From NCBI GenBank assembly GCA_965231815.1, contig OZ246890.1, positions 434,001 through 498,000 of the forward strand: DNA of 64,000 nt. The letters are read 5' to 3'. Below the pieces are notes generated by a model. That model was not told the DNA's origin. It ran no database searches and was given only the letters and a program-made list of their open reading frames with translations. The translations under genes and the position numbers were made by a program. Shown here one piece after another: positions 16,567 to 25,412 of this stretch (its first letter is position 1; the number at the start of each line of letters is the position of its first letter). The DNA comes from JAPPFW01 sp965231815 (GTDB lineage Bacteria; Actinomycetota; Acidimicrobiia; Spongiisociales; Spongiisociaceae).

Positions 16567-18123
16567 TCACGAGAGCGGTACGCTCTGGCCTGCTTTGACG
16601 TACGCGTCGTCCGCGCACCAGATGCCCGCCATCGCAGACACCCCGCCCATCCCGGCCAACCACCAGAGGCCGTCCGGACCGGCCAGGAAGGCTATCCCCA
16701 GTACCAACGGAAGGGCCACCCCGACGACATGGCCTCCCCACCACCACTCCTTGGCGTAGGCCCCTCTCGTCAGATGATGCAGAGCGGCGGCCTGGTTGGC
16801 TGTTGTATGTGGGGTGACCATCTCGACCAGTCCTATCAAGCCTAAGGAAGCGGCGCCCCCAACCAGAACCCAGGCGAACACCTCTACCGTCCGCTCGTCG
16901 AGGTCGAACGCGCCGCCGGCCACCAGTCCGGTGCCTCCTCCCACTGCCATCGCCCCTGCCAGCATGTGCCATAACAGAGTGGGGCTTTGCCACAGGTCGC
17001 GACCCTCCGCCTGCCCGAACAAAAAGGCGGTGTATCCGGCTACACCGAGTCCTACCACCCCGGTGGCCCAGATGAGCACCGGTAGGTAGTCGACCCCGAC
17101 CAGGCCCAAAAGGAACCAGAGCCCGAGCAGCCCGGCGTGGGCGCTGAGTATCCAGGCCCCTTTCACCAGCCACGAGCCCGATCGACCCTTGGTAAGCAGG
17201 TAGTGGAAACGGTCGGGTCGCTTGAGGTCGGCAACCAGCAGAACCCCGGTCAGGGCCAGGAAAATCCCGGAAATCAAGGGGGCGCCCCAGCGGACAAAGG
17301 CGGTACCTTCATCAGCGCCGAACAGCAGCGCCAGCGCCACGACGATGGCAAGACCCGCGGAAATCCCTTTGGTGAGGAAGTAACTCGACACCCGCCATCC
17401 CCACGGCATGGGATGATCGGTGTTGTAGACAACCCGGGGGACACTGTCCGGTCGGGGCGGGCGGGCAGGCCGGGTCGATTCGGCGCCGGGCGTGAGATCG
17501 ACCGACATAAAGGAAGGCGAAGGATCACGCCATATCCCCCCATCGCCGGGATCGACCGCACCGAGCGGGTCTATCGCTTGATCCTCAACCCCTCGATACC
17601 ACAGGTTGGGGCGAGTGCCCTGCTCGACCGAACGCTGCGAGAGGTTTTCCGCCGCCACCATCCGGGCGATAGGGGTGGTCGGATCGTCAAGATCACCCGA
17701 GATAATGGCCCCCTCGGGGCATACCACCACGCAGGCCGGTTCCAATCCGACCTCAACCCGATGAACGCAGTAGTTGCACTTCTGAGCGGTGTGGTCATCC
17801 GGATCGATGTAGAGCGCATCGTAGGGACAAGCCTGCAGGCAGCTCTTGCAGCCGATGCAGAGGCTGGTATCGAAATCGACGATCCCGTCCTCCCGACGGA
17901 ACAGAGCGCCGGTCGGACAAATCGATACACACGGGGCGTCGGTGCAGTGGTTGCAGCGCATAACCGAGAAGAAGCGCCGGGTGTCGGGCCAGGTGCCCTT
18001 CTCGATGTACTTGACCCAGGTGCGGTTTACCCCGATCGGGACATCGTGCTCGGTCTTGCACGCCACGGTACAGGCGTGGCAACCGATGCAAGATGTGTGG
18101 TCGATGACGAACCCGTACTGCAA
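16567..18123 (-). CDS. Fused [4Fe-4S] ferredoxin - NrfD/PsrC quinone-reactive membrane subunit
   Basis: 518 residues from a TTG at 18121-18123 preceded by GAGG. Residues 1-190 are a four-cluster ferredoxin domain with motifs CIGCHACTVAC, CNHCTDAPCVSICP, CIGCKSCLQACP and CNYCVHRVEVGLEPAC. A linker of about 55 residues follows, then an NrfD-like integral membrane domain with about eight helices (residues 250-510). In most complexes of this kind (polysulfide reductase PsrBC, NrfCD) these are two separate polypeptides, so this is a fusion. It should relay electrons between the quinone pool and the molybdenum subunit encoded directly downstream. Confidence 0.88.
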   Translation of the reverse strand: MQYGFVIDHTSCIGCHACTVACKTEHDVPIGVNRTWVKYIEKGTWPDTRRFFSVMRCNHCTDAPCVSICPTGALFRREDGIVDFDTSLCIGCKSCLQACPYDALYIDPDDHTAQKCNYCVHRVEVGLEPACVVVCPEGAIISGDLDDPTTPIARMVAAENLSQRSVEQGTRPNLWYRGVEDQAIDPLGAVDPGDGGIWRDPSPSFMSVDLTPGAESTRPARPPRPDSVPRVVYNTDHPMPWGWRVSSYFLTKGISAGLAIVVALALLFGADEGTAFVRWGAPLISGIFLALTGVLLVADLKRPDRFHYLLTKGRSGSWLVKGAWILSAHAGLLGLWFLLGLVGVDYLPVLIWATGVVGLGVAGYTAFLFGQAEGRDLWQSPTLLWHMLAGAMAVGGGTGLVAGGAFDLDERTVEVFAWVLVGGAASLGLIGLVEMVTPHTTANQAAALHHLTRGAYAKEWWWGGHVVGVALPLVLGIAFLAGPDGLWWLAGMGGVSAMAGIWCADDAYVKAGQSVPLS

Positions 18124-18339
18124 GAAGCCTCATTCCGGTGCGGGGACCGCTGTTCTCCCGCTCAACCTATCGTAGATTTGAACACTAGCCAGCAACCGGC
18201 CGGGCTCCGCCGCAGCCACTACGGAGAGCGCTGAAAACCCTTCGTTGGCCCGAAGTTCGATGGCGAGGTCCTTGATCGGCGGATGCAGGGCCGACTAGGA
18301 GCCCGTTTTCCGGCACTGCCCTATGCGGCCGCATCGAGT

Positions 18340-18909
18340 TCAACTCGGTGGCGGTTTCAGGTCCAGGGACAATCCGGCCACCATCAGGTAGGCGCGATCA
18401 GCCCGGGAAGCCACCAACTGGTTCACTCTGCCCAGCAGGTCCCGGTAGGTCCTTCCTAGCCGAGAGGCCGGCACGATGCCCTGCCCCACCTCGTTACTGA
18501 CCAGGATCCATCGCCCCCCGGCCCCCTCGATGACCTCCAGCAGGCGCTCCACCGCTTGCAGCACACCGGGTTCCGCATCGACCTCCGGATCCTCTTTCAG
18601 GAGGAGGTTGCTGACCCACAGGGTGAGGCAGTCGAGAATGAAAGTGTCGTATCGATCCACCAGGGGGACAAGGGCTTTGCTCAAGTGCACCGGCTCCTCC
18701 AGGACATGCCAGTGGCGAGGCCGGTAGCGGCGGTGGTTCTCTATCCGGCGACGCATCCCTTCGTCGAGGGCTTCGGCGGTGGCGATGAACAGTACGTCGG
18801 CGCCGTCGCGGGCCATTCGTTCCGCGACGGTACTCTTCCCGGAACGAGCGCCTCCGAGGATCAGTACGAGATCGGCGGGCCTGGTGGCTTGAGGTGGTTT
18901 GTCAGACAT
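18340..18909 (-). CDS. cobU: Adenosylcobinamide kinase / adenosylcobinamide-phosphate guanylyltransferase
   Basis: 189 residues from the ATG at 18907-18909, which has GGAG about 10 bases upstream; a longer frame to 18951 would overlap cobC by 50 bases. The P-loop is LILGGARSGKST at the N-terminus, with the CobU signatures VLFIATAEALDEGMRRRI, WHVLEEP and ILVSNEVGQGIVP. The enzyme phosphorylates adenosylcobinamide and transfers GMP to form AdoCbi-GDP, the substrate of CobS. It is the last gene of the minus-strand cobalamin operon and overlaps cobC by 8 bases. Confidence 0.93.
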   Translation of the reverse strand: MSDKPPQATRPADLVLILGGARSGKSTVAERMARDGADVLFIATAEALDEGMRRRIENHRRYRPRHWHVLEEPVHLSKALVPLVDRYDTFILDCLTLWVSNLLLKEDPEVDAEPGVLQAVERLLEVIEGAGGRWILVSNEVGQGIVPASRLGRTYRDLLGRVNQLVASRADRAYLMVAGLSLDLKPPPS

Positions 18910-19543
18910 CGAATCCCGCTCCGAGATGGCTGGTGTCGTTGAGTAGGTCAAGAACGCCGCTCCCGTCGCCGAAGACCGTCACGACGGATAGCCCGGCGTT
19001 CGATAGGCGGAACCGCCACATCGAGCTAGCGGGCAGGCGGAGCAGGTCCACGATCACGGCGCGCAGCGTACCCCCGTGGGCTACGACGAGGATGTTGCCG
19101 TCCGTCTCGGAATGGTCTTCCCTGATACCGCCCACCGTGGAGGAAACCCGGTTGAAGACACTCCGGTCGCTCTCCCCTCCCGGCGGGGCGAAGGCCGGGC
19201 CTTCGTCGAACATCCGCTCGTACAGCAGGGGATACCGGGCTTCCACCTCTTGATGTGTCAAACCTTCCCATTCACCGAAGTCCTTCTCCCGCAATCCGGG
19301 CAGCGTAACCACCCGATTGCGCTGCCTGCCGGCGATGATGGGCTTCGCCGTGTCCACGGCCCGCTGCAGGTCACTCGCGTACACGCCTTCGAAACTTGTA
19401 CCCACCAATCGCTCCGCCGTCTTTCGGGCCTGGGCATGTCCCTGCACGTTGAGCGGGGGATCCGCATGACCCTGCGCACGCCCCACCCGGTTCCATTCCG
19501 TCTCTCCATGCCTTACCAGGAACCATCTGCAACTACTCGACAT
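18902..19543 (-). CDS. cobC: Histidine phosphatase, probable alpha-ribazole phosphatase
   Basis: 213 residues. The phosphohistidine motif FLVRHGETEWN is at residues 8-18, and the second catalytic histidine is in VVAHGGTLRAV near residue 152; DLQRAVDTA is the usual third motif. Such enzymes remove phosphate from alpha-ribazole-5'-phosphate or from adenosylcobalamin-5'-phosphate at the end of B12 synthesis. The assignment to that substrate rests on its position between cobU and cobQ; the fold itself also covers phosphoglycerate mutase relatives. Confidence 0.82.
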   Translation of the reverse strand: MSSSCRWFLVRHGETEWNRVGRAQGHADPPLNVQGHAQARKTAERLVGTSFEGVYASDLQRAVDTAKPIIAGRQRNRVVTLPGLREKDFGEWEGLTHQEVEARYPLLYERMFDEGPAFAPPGGESDRSVFNRVSSTVGGIREDHSETDGNILVVAHGGTLRAVIVDLLRLPASSMWRFRLSNAGLSVVTVFGDGSGVLDLLNDTSHLGAGFDV

Positions 19544-19573
19544 CTCGCTACCGTCCGCCTCGCCTCATGACCG

Positions 19574-21049
19574 TCAACGTGGTGAGTCGTGAGCCACCGC
19601 GAAGAGAGCGTCTATGTCCAGCGACCCCTCGATAGCGTCGGCGACTTCATCAAGAGCGGAATCGACCGCATGTTCGAACTCCAAGCCTCGGAGAGACCGC
19701 GCCCCTAACCGGGAGAGCCAGGCACGCCGGTAGCCATCATCTGCGAAGAGGCCATGCACATGGACCCCCGAGATCAGACCCCCGGGACTCCGGGCGCCAT
19801 CCGGGCCGTGGCTGAGGTGGACTACAGGCCGGTCGAGGTCCGGGCCCGTAACCCGGCCGTTGTGGATTTCGTACCCTCGGACCGGGATACCGGAAAGGGC
19901 ACACCGCCCGTCGGCCGGACGGACGATCTTGGTGTCCGCCATCGTCGTCTCTATATCGAGGAGGCCGAGGCCTTCGGCACTGCCAGGAGGGCCGTCCACC
20001 CCGGACGGGTCCCGCACGATCCGCCCCAGCATCTGCATGCCCCCGCAGATCCCGAAGACCTTTCCTCCGGCCCGCGCGTGGGCGATGATGTCATGATGCC
20101 AGCCTTGCCGGCGGCAGAAATCGAGGTCGCTCACCGTTGACTTGGTGCCCGGAATGATGACCAGGTCGCTGTCCCTGGGAATCGCTTGACCCGGTTTGAC
20201 GTAGACCACCTCGACCTCCGGCTCGGCGCGCAAAGGGTCGAAGTCATCATGATTGGCGATATGGGACAGGATCGGCACCGCGATCTTGAAAACGCCCCCC
20301 GCCGATCGTACGGACTCCGGTGGGTCCTCGATAGCTACCGAATCTTCGGACGGCAGCCGCGCGGCGGCCGGAATCCACGGCGCTATCCCGAAGCAGGGCC
20401 AGCCCGTCCGGCGTTCTATTAGCTCGATCCCCGCCTGGAAGATGCTCACTGAACCCCTGAACTTGTTAATGACAAAGCCGGCCACCAGACCGGCGTCGGC
20501 GGGATCGAGGACCGCATGGGTTCCTACGAGAGAGGCGATCACTCCACCACGGTCAATGTCTCCGACAATCACCACCGGAACGGAGGCCTGCCGGGCGAAT
20601 CCCATGTTGGCGATGTCTCGGTGGCGAAGATTGGTCTCCGCCGGACTGCCGGCGCCCTCGACGATGACGATGTCGTGGGTGGTTGCCAGCCGATCAAAAC
20701 TGTCGATTACGATGTCGAGGAGGCCCCCTCGATCGTTCAGGTAGTCACCGGGTAACAGGTAACCCCTCGGCTTGCCCAGGACTATCAACTGGGCGGTTCG
20801 ATCCGACTGCGGTTTGATGAGCACCGGATTGAGATCCGGGCGCGGCTCAACGCCTGCGGCGCGGGCTTGGAGGGCTTGAGCCCGGCCTATCTCACCTCCT
20901 CCCTCACACGCGGCTGCGTTGTTGGACATGTTCTGGGGTTTGAAAGGGGCCACGGTCAAGCCGCGCCGCTTGGCCAGCCGGCACAGACCGGCCACCATCA
21001 AGGACTTGCCCGCGCTGGAGGCGGTTGCCTGGATCATGATGGCGCCCAT
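19574..21049 (-). CDS. cobQ: Cobyric acid synthase
   Basis: 491 residues. The N-terminal dethiobiotin-synthetase-like ATPase domain begins MGAIMIQATASSAGKSLMV and contains KPQNMSNNA. The C-terminal class I glutamine amidotransferase domain has the nucleophile motif VFGICGGMQMLG near residue 333 and catalytic histidine in VHGLFADDGYR. The enzyme amidates the b, d, e and g side chains of adenosylcobyrinic a,c-diamide using glutamine. Full length for the family. It is 11 bases downstream of the aminotransferase-like decarboxylase gene in the cobalamin operon. Confidence 0.95.
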   Translation of the reverse strand: MGAIMIQATASSAGKSLMVAGLCRLAKRRGLTVAPFKPQNMSNNAAACEGGGEIGRAQALQARAAGVEPRPDLNPVLIKPQSDRTAQLIVLGKPRGYLLPGDYLNDRGGLLDIVIDSFDRLATTHDIVIVEGAGSPAETNLRHRDIANMGFARQASVPVVIVGDIDRGGVIASLVGTHAVLDPADAGLVAGFVINKFRGSVSIFQAGIELIERRTGWPCFGIAPWIPAAARLPSEDSVAIEDPPESVRSAGGVFKIAVPILSHIANHDDFDPLRAEPEVEVVYVKPGQAIPRDSDLVIIPGTKSTVSDLDFCRRQGWHHDIIAHARAGGKVFGICGGMQMLGRIVRDPSGVDGPPGSAEGLGLLDIETTMADTKIVRPADGRCALSGIPVRGYEIHNGRVTGPDLDRPVVHLSHGPDGARSPGGLISGVHVHGLFADDGYRRAWLSRLGARSLRGLEFEHAVDSALDEVADAIEGSLDIDALFAVAHDSPR

Positions 21050-21060
21050 ACGACGACAGG

Positions 21061-22143
21061 TTATCCGGTACCGGGCCTCCGGCGGACTCCTTTCAAAGCC
21101 CGGACCAGGCGGCGGCAGTCGGCCAGGCTTCTGATACCGACCCGGATGTGTTCAGGCAATCCGAATGACGTGCAATCGCGCACGCATATCCGATGGCGGC
21201 GGAGAAGTTCGAGCCGGACAGCCCTCGCGTCCCCGACCTCCACGAGCAGGAAATTGGCGGTCGGCTCGTTGCACGCCAGACCCAGACCTCGTAATTCTGC
21301 GACGAGGTACTCCCGGCTCGCCCGCACCACCCGGCGGCCTTCCGCAACATGGCCCCCTTCATCCAGGGCGGCCAGTCCGGCTGCCTGGGCCGGCGCGTTG
21401 ACGCTCCAACTGGACTGGAACCGTCGCGTCCGCTCGACCACCCCCCGAGACGCCAGCAGGTATCCGAGCCTCAGGCCGGGGATGGCGTGGTCCTTGGTCA
21501 TCGAACGAAGCAAGACCGTGTTGCCGCGACGGAGCAGGCTGGTGGTGTTCCAGCGCCCGTCCACGAAGGCCGCATACGCTTCGTCCACCACAAGCAGGCC
21601 GCCGGAACCGACCGCCTCGGCAACAGCCTCCACTTCGCGCCGACCGACGTAGACCCCGGTGGGGTTGTTCGGGTTACACAGGAAGGTCAGGATGGGTCGC
21701 AACTCCTTGATCGTGGCCGTCGCCTGCTCCGGATCCCACCGGAACTCATTCCCTTGCTCCGGGTGGATTAGGCGCGGTTCAACCTCCTGGAGACGGCAGG
21801 CCGCCGCGTACTCCCCGAAGCCGGGCGCGAAGACGCAAACCCGGTCATTCGCCTGCAGGTGGGAACGAGCCAGCAGGTGGATGAGTTCGGTGGAACCGTT
21901 CCCCACCAGGATCGTGTCCTGCGCAACCCCCAGATGGGAACTCAATGCTTGGCGGAGCCGGAGGCAGCCGGGGTCCGGGTAGGCCGAAACGTCAATATTT
22001 CGGATGGCGCGGAGCACCCCGGGAGACGGACCGAGCGGGTTGATGCTGGCGCTGAAGTCGATCACCTCACCGGGAGACAACCCGAGGCGGTCCAGTTCGG
22101 CCACGTTCAGCGCGCCGTGGACAGGACGGGAAGGCGCCGCCAC
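21061..22143 (-). CDS. cobD: Threonine-phosphate decarboxylase (CobD-type, HisC-like fold)
   Basis: 360 residues from a GTG at 22141-22143 that directly follows the cbiB stop (TGAGTG). It is a PLP-dependent fold-type I enzyme: HGALNVAELDRLGL and DFSASINPLGPSPGV at the N-terminus, CNPNNPTGVYV near residue 172, VVDEAYAAF, and the PLP lysine in LRSMTKDHAIPGLRLGY. The context between cbiB and cobQ makes it the L-threonine-O-3-phosphate decarboxylase that makes (R)-1-aminopropan-2-ol phosphate for the nucleotide loop, not a histidinol-phosphate aminotransferase. Note the naming: in Pseudomonas this protein is called CobC. Confidence 0.88.
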   Translation of the reverse strand: MAAPSRPVHGALNVAELDRLGLSPGEVIDFSASINPLGPSPGVLRAIRNIDVSAYPDPGCLRLRQALSSHLGVAQDTILVGNGSTELIHLLARSHLQANDRVCVFAPGFGEYAAACRLQEVEPRLIHPEQGNEFRWDPEQATATIKELRPILTFLCNPNNPTGVYVGRREVEAVAEAVGSGGLLVVDEAYAAFVDGRWNTTSLLRRGNTVLLRSMTKDHAIPGLRLGYLLASRGVVERTRRFQSSWSVNAPAQAAGLAALDEGGHVAEGRRVVRASREYLVAELRGLGLACNEPTANFLLVEVGDARAVRLELLRRHRICVRDCTSFGLPEHIRVGIRSLADCRRLVRALKGVRRRPGTG

Positions 22144-23103
22144 TCAACCCACCACCCATGAGCGCGCCGCGATCACCGCACCCGCGACCGGGACCGTGAC
22201 GGCCGCCAGGGCGTAGCAAACCCGGACGGCGGTCCGGAGGTCCCGGGTCGTCGGATCTCGCAGCCCGTCGCCAAGCCGGTAGTGGCCGACTTTCTCCAGG
22301 GCCACCCCGAGAAGCCCGGCCATCGCGCTGATCGTCCAGCCCGCGTTAGGGCTGGCTGTGAGCTTGCGATCCCGGAGCGCGACGGCCCAGCCCCGACCGG
22401 GAGGGAGGCCGCTCGCCGGCCCAGCCCCCACCAGCATCAGCAGGACGCTCAGCCGGGCCGGTATCAGGTTAATGAAGTCGTCGAGGCGAGCCGACGCCTT
22501 GCCCAGGTATTCGTATTCACCTCGATACCCGATCATGCTGTCCAACGTATTGACGGCCCGGTAGGCGAACGCCCCCGGCAGGCCGAACAGAGCGAATGCC
22601 AACCAGGGCCCCACGAAGCTGTCCGTCGTGTTCTCAGCGACCGACTCAATGGCAGCCATCAGGACGAAGGGCCGGGCCAGGTCGGCCGTGTCACGGCTCA
22701 CCAGGCTCCGCAGCCCGTCGCGGGCACCGGTCCGGTTGCCGTCCTCGACCGCTCGGCCGGTTGCCAGCGCGGCCCGTCCCAACTCTTTCACCGCGAAGGT
22801 AGTGCTGAGCAGAACCGCCCCGCCGACCACGTAGGCGACGGCCCCGGCTTCCCGGAGTCCGGCCATCGCCAGCCAGGCTATCCCTCCCGACAGGGCAGGC
22901 ACGCAAAGGGCCAGTCCGGTTCCTACCGCCAGCGACAGCCCCGGCCGGCCCGACGTCGGAGAGTGCCTCTCGAGCCGGGAAATCAGCTTGCCCATCCACA
23001 CCACCGGATGGACGGGCGCCGGGACTTCCCCGACCATCGCATCCAGAGCTACGGCTACCACCAGCACGGCTAGATCCAGGCGCCACTCCCCTGTCCAGAT
23101 CAC
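22144..23103 (-). CDS. cbiB: Adenosylcobinamide-phosphate synthase
   Basis: 319 residues from a GTG at 23101-23103 preceded by AAGGA about 10 bases away; a longer frame to 23280 overlaps cobS and has no site. The sequence shows the CbiB pattern: LDLAVLVVAVALDAMVGE, then HPVVWMGKLIS, SLRSLVSRDT and ESVAENTTDSFVGPW, GYRGEYEYLGKASARLDD. It is a polytopic membrane protein that joins adenosylcobyric acid to the aminopropanol phosphate. It lies 15 bases after cobS and abuts cobD. Confidence 0.92.
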   Translation of the reverse strand: MIWTGEWRLDLAVLVVAVALDAMVGEVPAPVHPVVWMGKLISRLERHSPTSGRPGLSLAVGTGLALCVPALSGGIAWLAMAGLREAGAVAYVVGGAVLLSTTFAVKELGRAALATGRAVEDGNRTGARDGLRSLVSRDTADLARPFVLMAAIESVAENTTDSFVGPWLAFALFGLPGAFAYRAVNTLDSMIGYRGEYEYLGKASARLDDFINLIPARLSVLLMLVGAGPASGLPPGRGWAVALRDRKLTASPNAGWTISAMAGLLGVALEKVGHYRLGDGLRDPTTRDLRTAVRVCYALAAVTVPVAGAVIAARSWVVG

Positions 23104-23117
23104 GCGAGACGGATTCC

Positions 23118-24038
23118 TTACATAAAGGAGAGAACCGGAGGTTGCAAAGCCCCAGGTTCTCCCAGCGTCAACAAGACTGCCAGTACCAGCATGACCACCT
23201 CGGATATCTCCACCACTGCACCGTAGATATCGCCGGTCACGCCTCCGAGCAGCCGCGCGGCCCAACTCCCTACCACCCACGCTACTAGTCCGGCCGCCCC
23301 CACCAGAACGAGCCCCAGCGGTCCGGCAAGCGCCACGGCCACAGTCCCGGCAACCGCTAGTCCGGCGATCATTACCCGCGTGGCGCCCTCGGCCCGGACA
23401 AAGGGCGTTCCGAGCCCCTCCCTTCTAACGTAGGGGAACCGACCCATGACAACCAGGATCGCCCATCGGGAAAGGCACGGAACGACCACGATCCCCCAGA
23501 AACGGCTCTCGGCAGGCAGGGCGGCCAGGGCAGAGCATTTGATTACCAGCAGGAAGACGACGCCGATCACCGCGAAGGCCCCCACATGGGGATCTCGAAG
23601 TATTTCCAAGCGGCGCTCCCGGTCGTGGCCACCCCCTAACGCATCGCAGGTGTCCATGAACCCATCCAGGTGCAATCCTCGAGTCAGCAGAGCCAGCACT
23701 CCGGCGAGCACCACCCCCTCCAAGAGGAATGGGCCCTCTTGAAACTCGATCAGGCCGTATATGGTCGGTGAATCTCCGCCCTGGTCGATAGCTAGCCGGA
23801 ATGGAACCCCATCGAATTGCCTCAACAAGAATCGGAGTTGCTCGGCATCCGGCGGCTCTCCGGTCTGGAGTATCAAGTAACCGACGTGCGCCAACCAATC
23901 CAGGGCGGCGACTATCACCCCTAGGATCAGGCCTACCACCGGAAACCAAACCGGGGCTTTCAACAGGCCGCCGGACCGGTCCCTTGGCGCGCCCGGAAGA
24001 ATCGTCAGGAAACCCAAGGCGGCCCTAAGCCCTGTCAT
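23118..24038 (-). CDS. cobS: Adenosylcobinamide-GDP ribazoletransferase (cobalamin synthase)
   Basis: 306 residues. The start MTGLRAALGFLTILP is typical of CobS, as is the active-site-rich loop LHLDGFMDTCDALGGGHDRERRLEI and VGAFAVIGVV. About six to seven hydrophobic segments make it an integral membrane protein that joins alpha-ribazole (or its phosphate) to AdoCbi-GDP. An insertion between about residues 65 and 95 is longer than in E. coli CobS (about 247 residues). Its ATG overlaps the cobT stop by 4 bases. Confidence 0.9.
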   Translation of the reverse strand: MTGLRAALGFLTILPGAPRDRSGGLLKAPVWFPVVGLILGVIVAALDWLAHVGYLILQTGEPPDAEQLRFLLRQFDGVPFRLAIDQGGDSPTIYGLIEFQEGPFLLEGVVLAGVLALLTRGLHLDGFMDTCDALGGGHDRERRLEILRDPHVGAFAVIGVVFLLVIKCSALAALPAESRFWGIVVVPCLSRWAILVVMGRFPYVRREGLGTPFVRAEGATRVMIAGLAVAGTVAVALAGPLGLVLVGAAGLVAWVVGSWAARLLGGVTGDIYGAVVEISEVVMLVLAVLLTLGEPGALQPPVLSFM

Positions 24039-25132
24039 TTTCCCGATCCCTCCATCAGCTGATCGCTATCCCGGCGGTCCGAGACCCCGGCCCCCGTGAA
24101 GGTGGCCATTTCCGATAGGCAGGCAGCCGCCGCTTCGATGATCGGCATGGCCAGCACCGCGCCGGTGCCCTCGCCGAGGCGCAGGCCGAGATCCAGCAAC
24201 GGCTCGAGCCCGAGATGGGAAAGCACCACCCCGTGCCCCTTTTCGGCGGAGCGGTGGGAGGCGATCATGTAATCGCCTGCGGCCGGACTGAGGCCGTGGG
24301 CGATGAGCGCCGCCGCGCCGGAGATGAAACCGTCCAGCACGACCGGCCGCCGAGAAGAGGCGCACCCCAGCATCACCCCGGCCAGCACGCCTATCTCGAA
24401 GCCGCCCACTTTGCAGAGCACGTCGATCGGGTCTGCCGGGTCTGGTGAGTTCACCTCAAGGGCCCGCTCCACCACCGCCACCTTGCCCTCGAGTTCGTCC
24501 CGAGTACGCCCGGTACCCTCACCGGTTGTCTCCGTCGGGGATCGGCCGGTTACGGCGGCCGCTATGGCGCTTGATGATGTGGTATTGCCAATACCCATGT
24601 CACCGGCGGCGATCAGGTCGACGCCCGAGACTGCAACCTCGGTGGCCAGGTGGGCCCCGGCCACCACGCACCGGATGGCCTGATTCCTGGACATGGCCGG
24701 ACCTCGGCTGATGTCGGCGGTCCCGCGCCCGATTCCCAGCACGCGCAGGTCCGGATGGTCGGGTAACTCCGCGGCTATTCCCGCATCCACCACGACTTGG
24801 CGCACTCCACCGAGACGCGCCATGACGCTGACGGCTGCCCCGCCCGCCAGGAAGTTCAGCACCATCTGGGCGGTCACGGCTTGGGGATAGGCCGTCACGC
24901 CCTGAGCCACCACGCCGTGGTCGGCGGCAGCCACGATCACCGCTTTGTCACGGATTATCGGTCTCTCGGCGCCGAACATTCCGGACAGCCGGACGGAGAC
25001 CTCTTCGAGCCGACCCAAACTGCCGGGCGGCTTGGTAAGAGTCTGTTGCCGGGCGAGAGCCCGTTTCGCTGACCCGGAATCGGCGTGCCTGATGCGTCCG
25101 AGGATCCGGGAGAGTGCTGAGTAATCGCTCAT
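24035..25132 (-). CDS. cobT: Nicotinate-nucleotide-dimethylbenzimidazole phosphoribosyltransferase
   Basis: 365 residues. Family signatures are LTKPPGSLGRLEEVSVRLSG near residue 31, VAAADHGVVAQGVTAYPQ, and IAAGDMGIGNTTSSSAI; the catalytic glutamate is in LRLGEGTGAVLAMP near residue 326. The enzyme makes alpha-ribazole phosphate from dimethylbenzimidazole and nicotinate mononucleotide. It is the first gene of the minus-strand operon and is divergent from the riboswitch-controlled btuF transcript, 280 bases apart. Confidence 0.95.
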   Translation of the reverse strand: MSDYSALSRILGRIRHADSGSAKRALARQQTLTKPPGSLGRLEEVSVRLSGMFGAERPIIRDKAVIVAAADHGVVAQGVTAYPQAVTAQMVLNFLAGGAAVSVMARLGGVRQVVVDAGIAAELPDHPDLRVLGIGRGTADISRGPAMSRNQAIRCVVAGAHLATEVAVSGVDLIAAGDMGIGNTTSSSAIAAAVTGRSPTETTGEGTGRTRDELEGKVAVVERALEVNSPDPADPIDVLCKVGGFEIGVLAGVMLGCASSRRPVVLDGFISGAAALIAHGLSPAAGDYMIASHRSAEKGHGVVLSHLGLEPLLDLGLRLGEGTGAVLAMPIIEAAAACLSEMATFTGAGVSDRRDSDQLMEGSGK

Positions 25133-25189
25133 GGACGAACCCTTTCGGAACTAGCTCGCAGCGCCGATCGCTGAGCCGCTATAGTACGC

Positions 25190-25312
25190 CGTGGCCCGGG
25201 GAGACAACCGGGTGCCGTGGAATCCAGCGAAGTCCGGTAATAGTCCGGCGCTGTCCCGCAACTGTCAAGCCCCATCCGCACGGAGGGGACGAGCCAGGCC
25301 GCCTGATCTACG
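25190..25312 (+). promoter_or_regulatory. Cobalamin riboswitch (aptamer)
   Basis: The plus strand has the conserved blocks of the cobalamin aptamer in order: GGTGCC, GGAATCC and AGTCCGG, then the long core GTCCCGCAACTGTC, and the B12-box GAGCCAGGCCGCCTG at 25291-25305. A -10-like TATAGT at 25180-25185 would start the transcript at the aptamer edge. It lies upstream of btuF, and binding of adenosylcobalamin should lower expression of the transport genes. I see no equivalent for the divergent cob operon. Confidence 0.92.
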
Positions 25313-25382
25313 GTCACGTACCAGCTCTCGGAGGAAGGGTTGCTCGTGCCGACTCCGAGTTGGGAGTCTGACGATCTCTCTT

Positions 25383-25408
25383 CATCCTCCATGAATCAAA
25401 GGAGGATG
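25383..25408 (+). promoter_or_regulatory. Shine-Dalgarno-sequestering hairpin of the riboswitch
   Basis: CATCCTCC at 25383-25390 is the exact complement of GGAGGATG at 25401-25408, giving an 8-bp stem with a 10-base loop. The 3' arm contains GGAGG, the ribosome binding site 8 bases before the TTG start of btuF. This is the expected expression platform for translational control. Confidence 0.8.
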
Positions 25409-25412
25409 TTCC

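Noticed and set aside
22144..23280. Longer start for cbiB at 23280
   Set aside because: It would overlap cobS by about 160 bases and adds residues unlike CbiB; the GTG at 23103 has a binding site.
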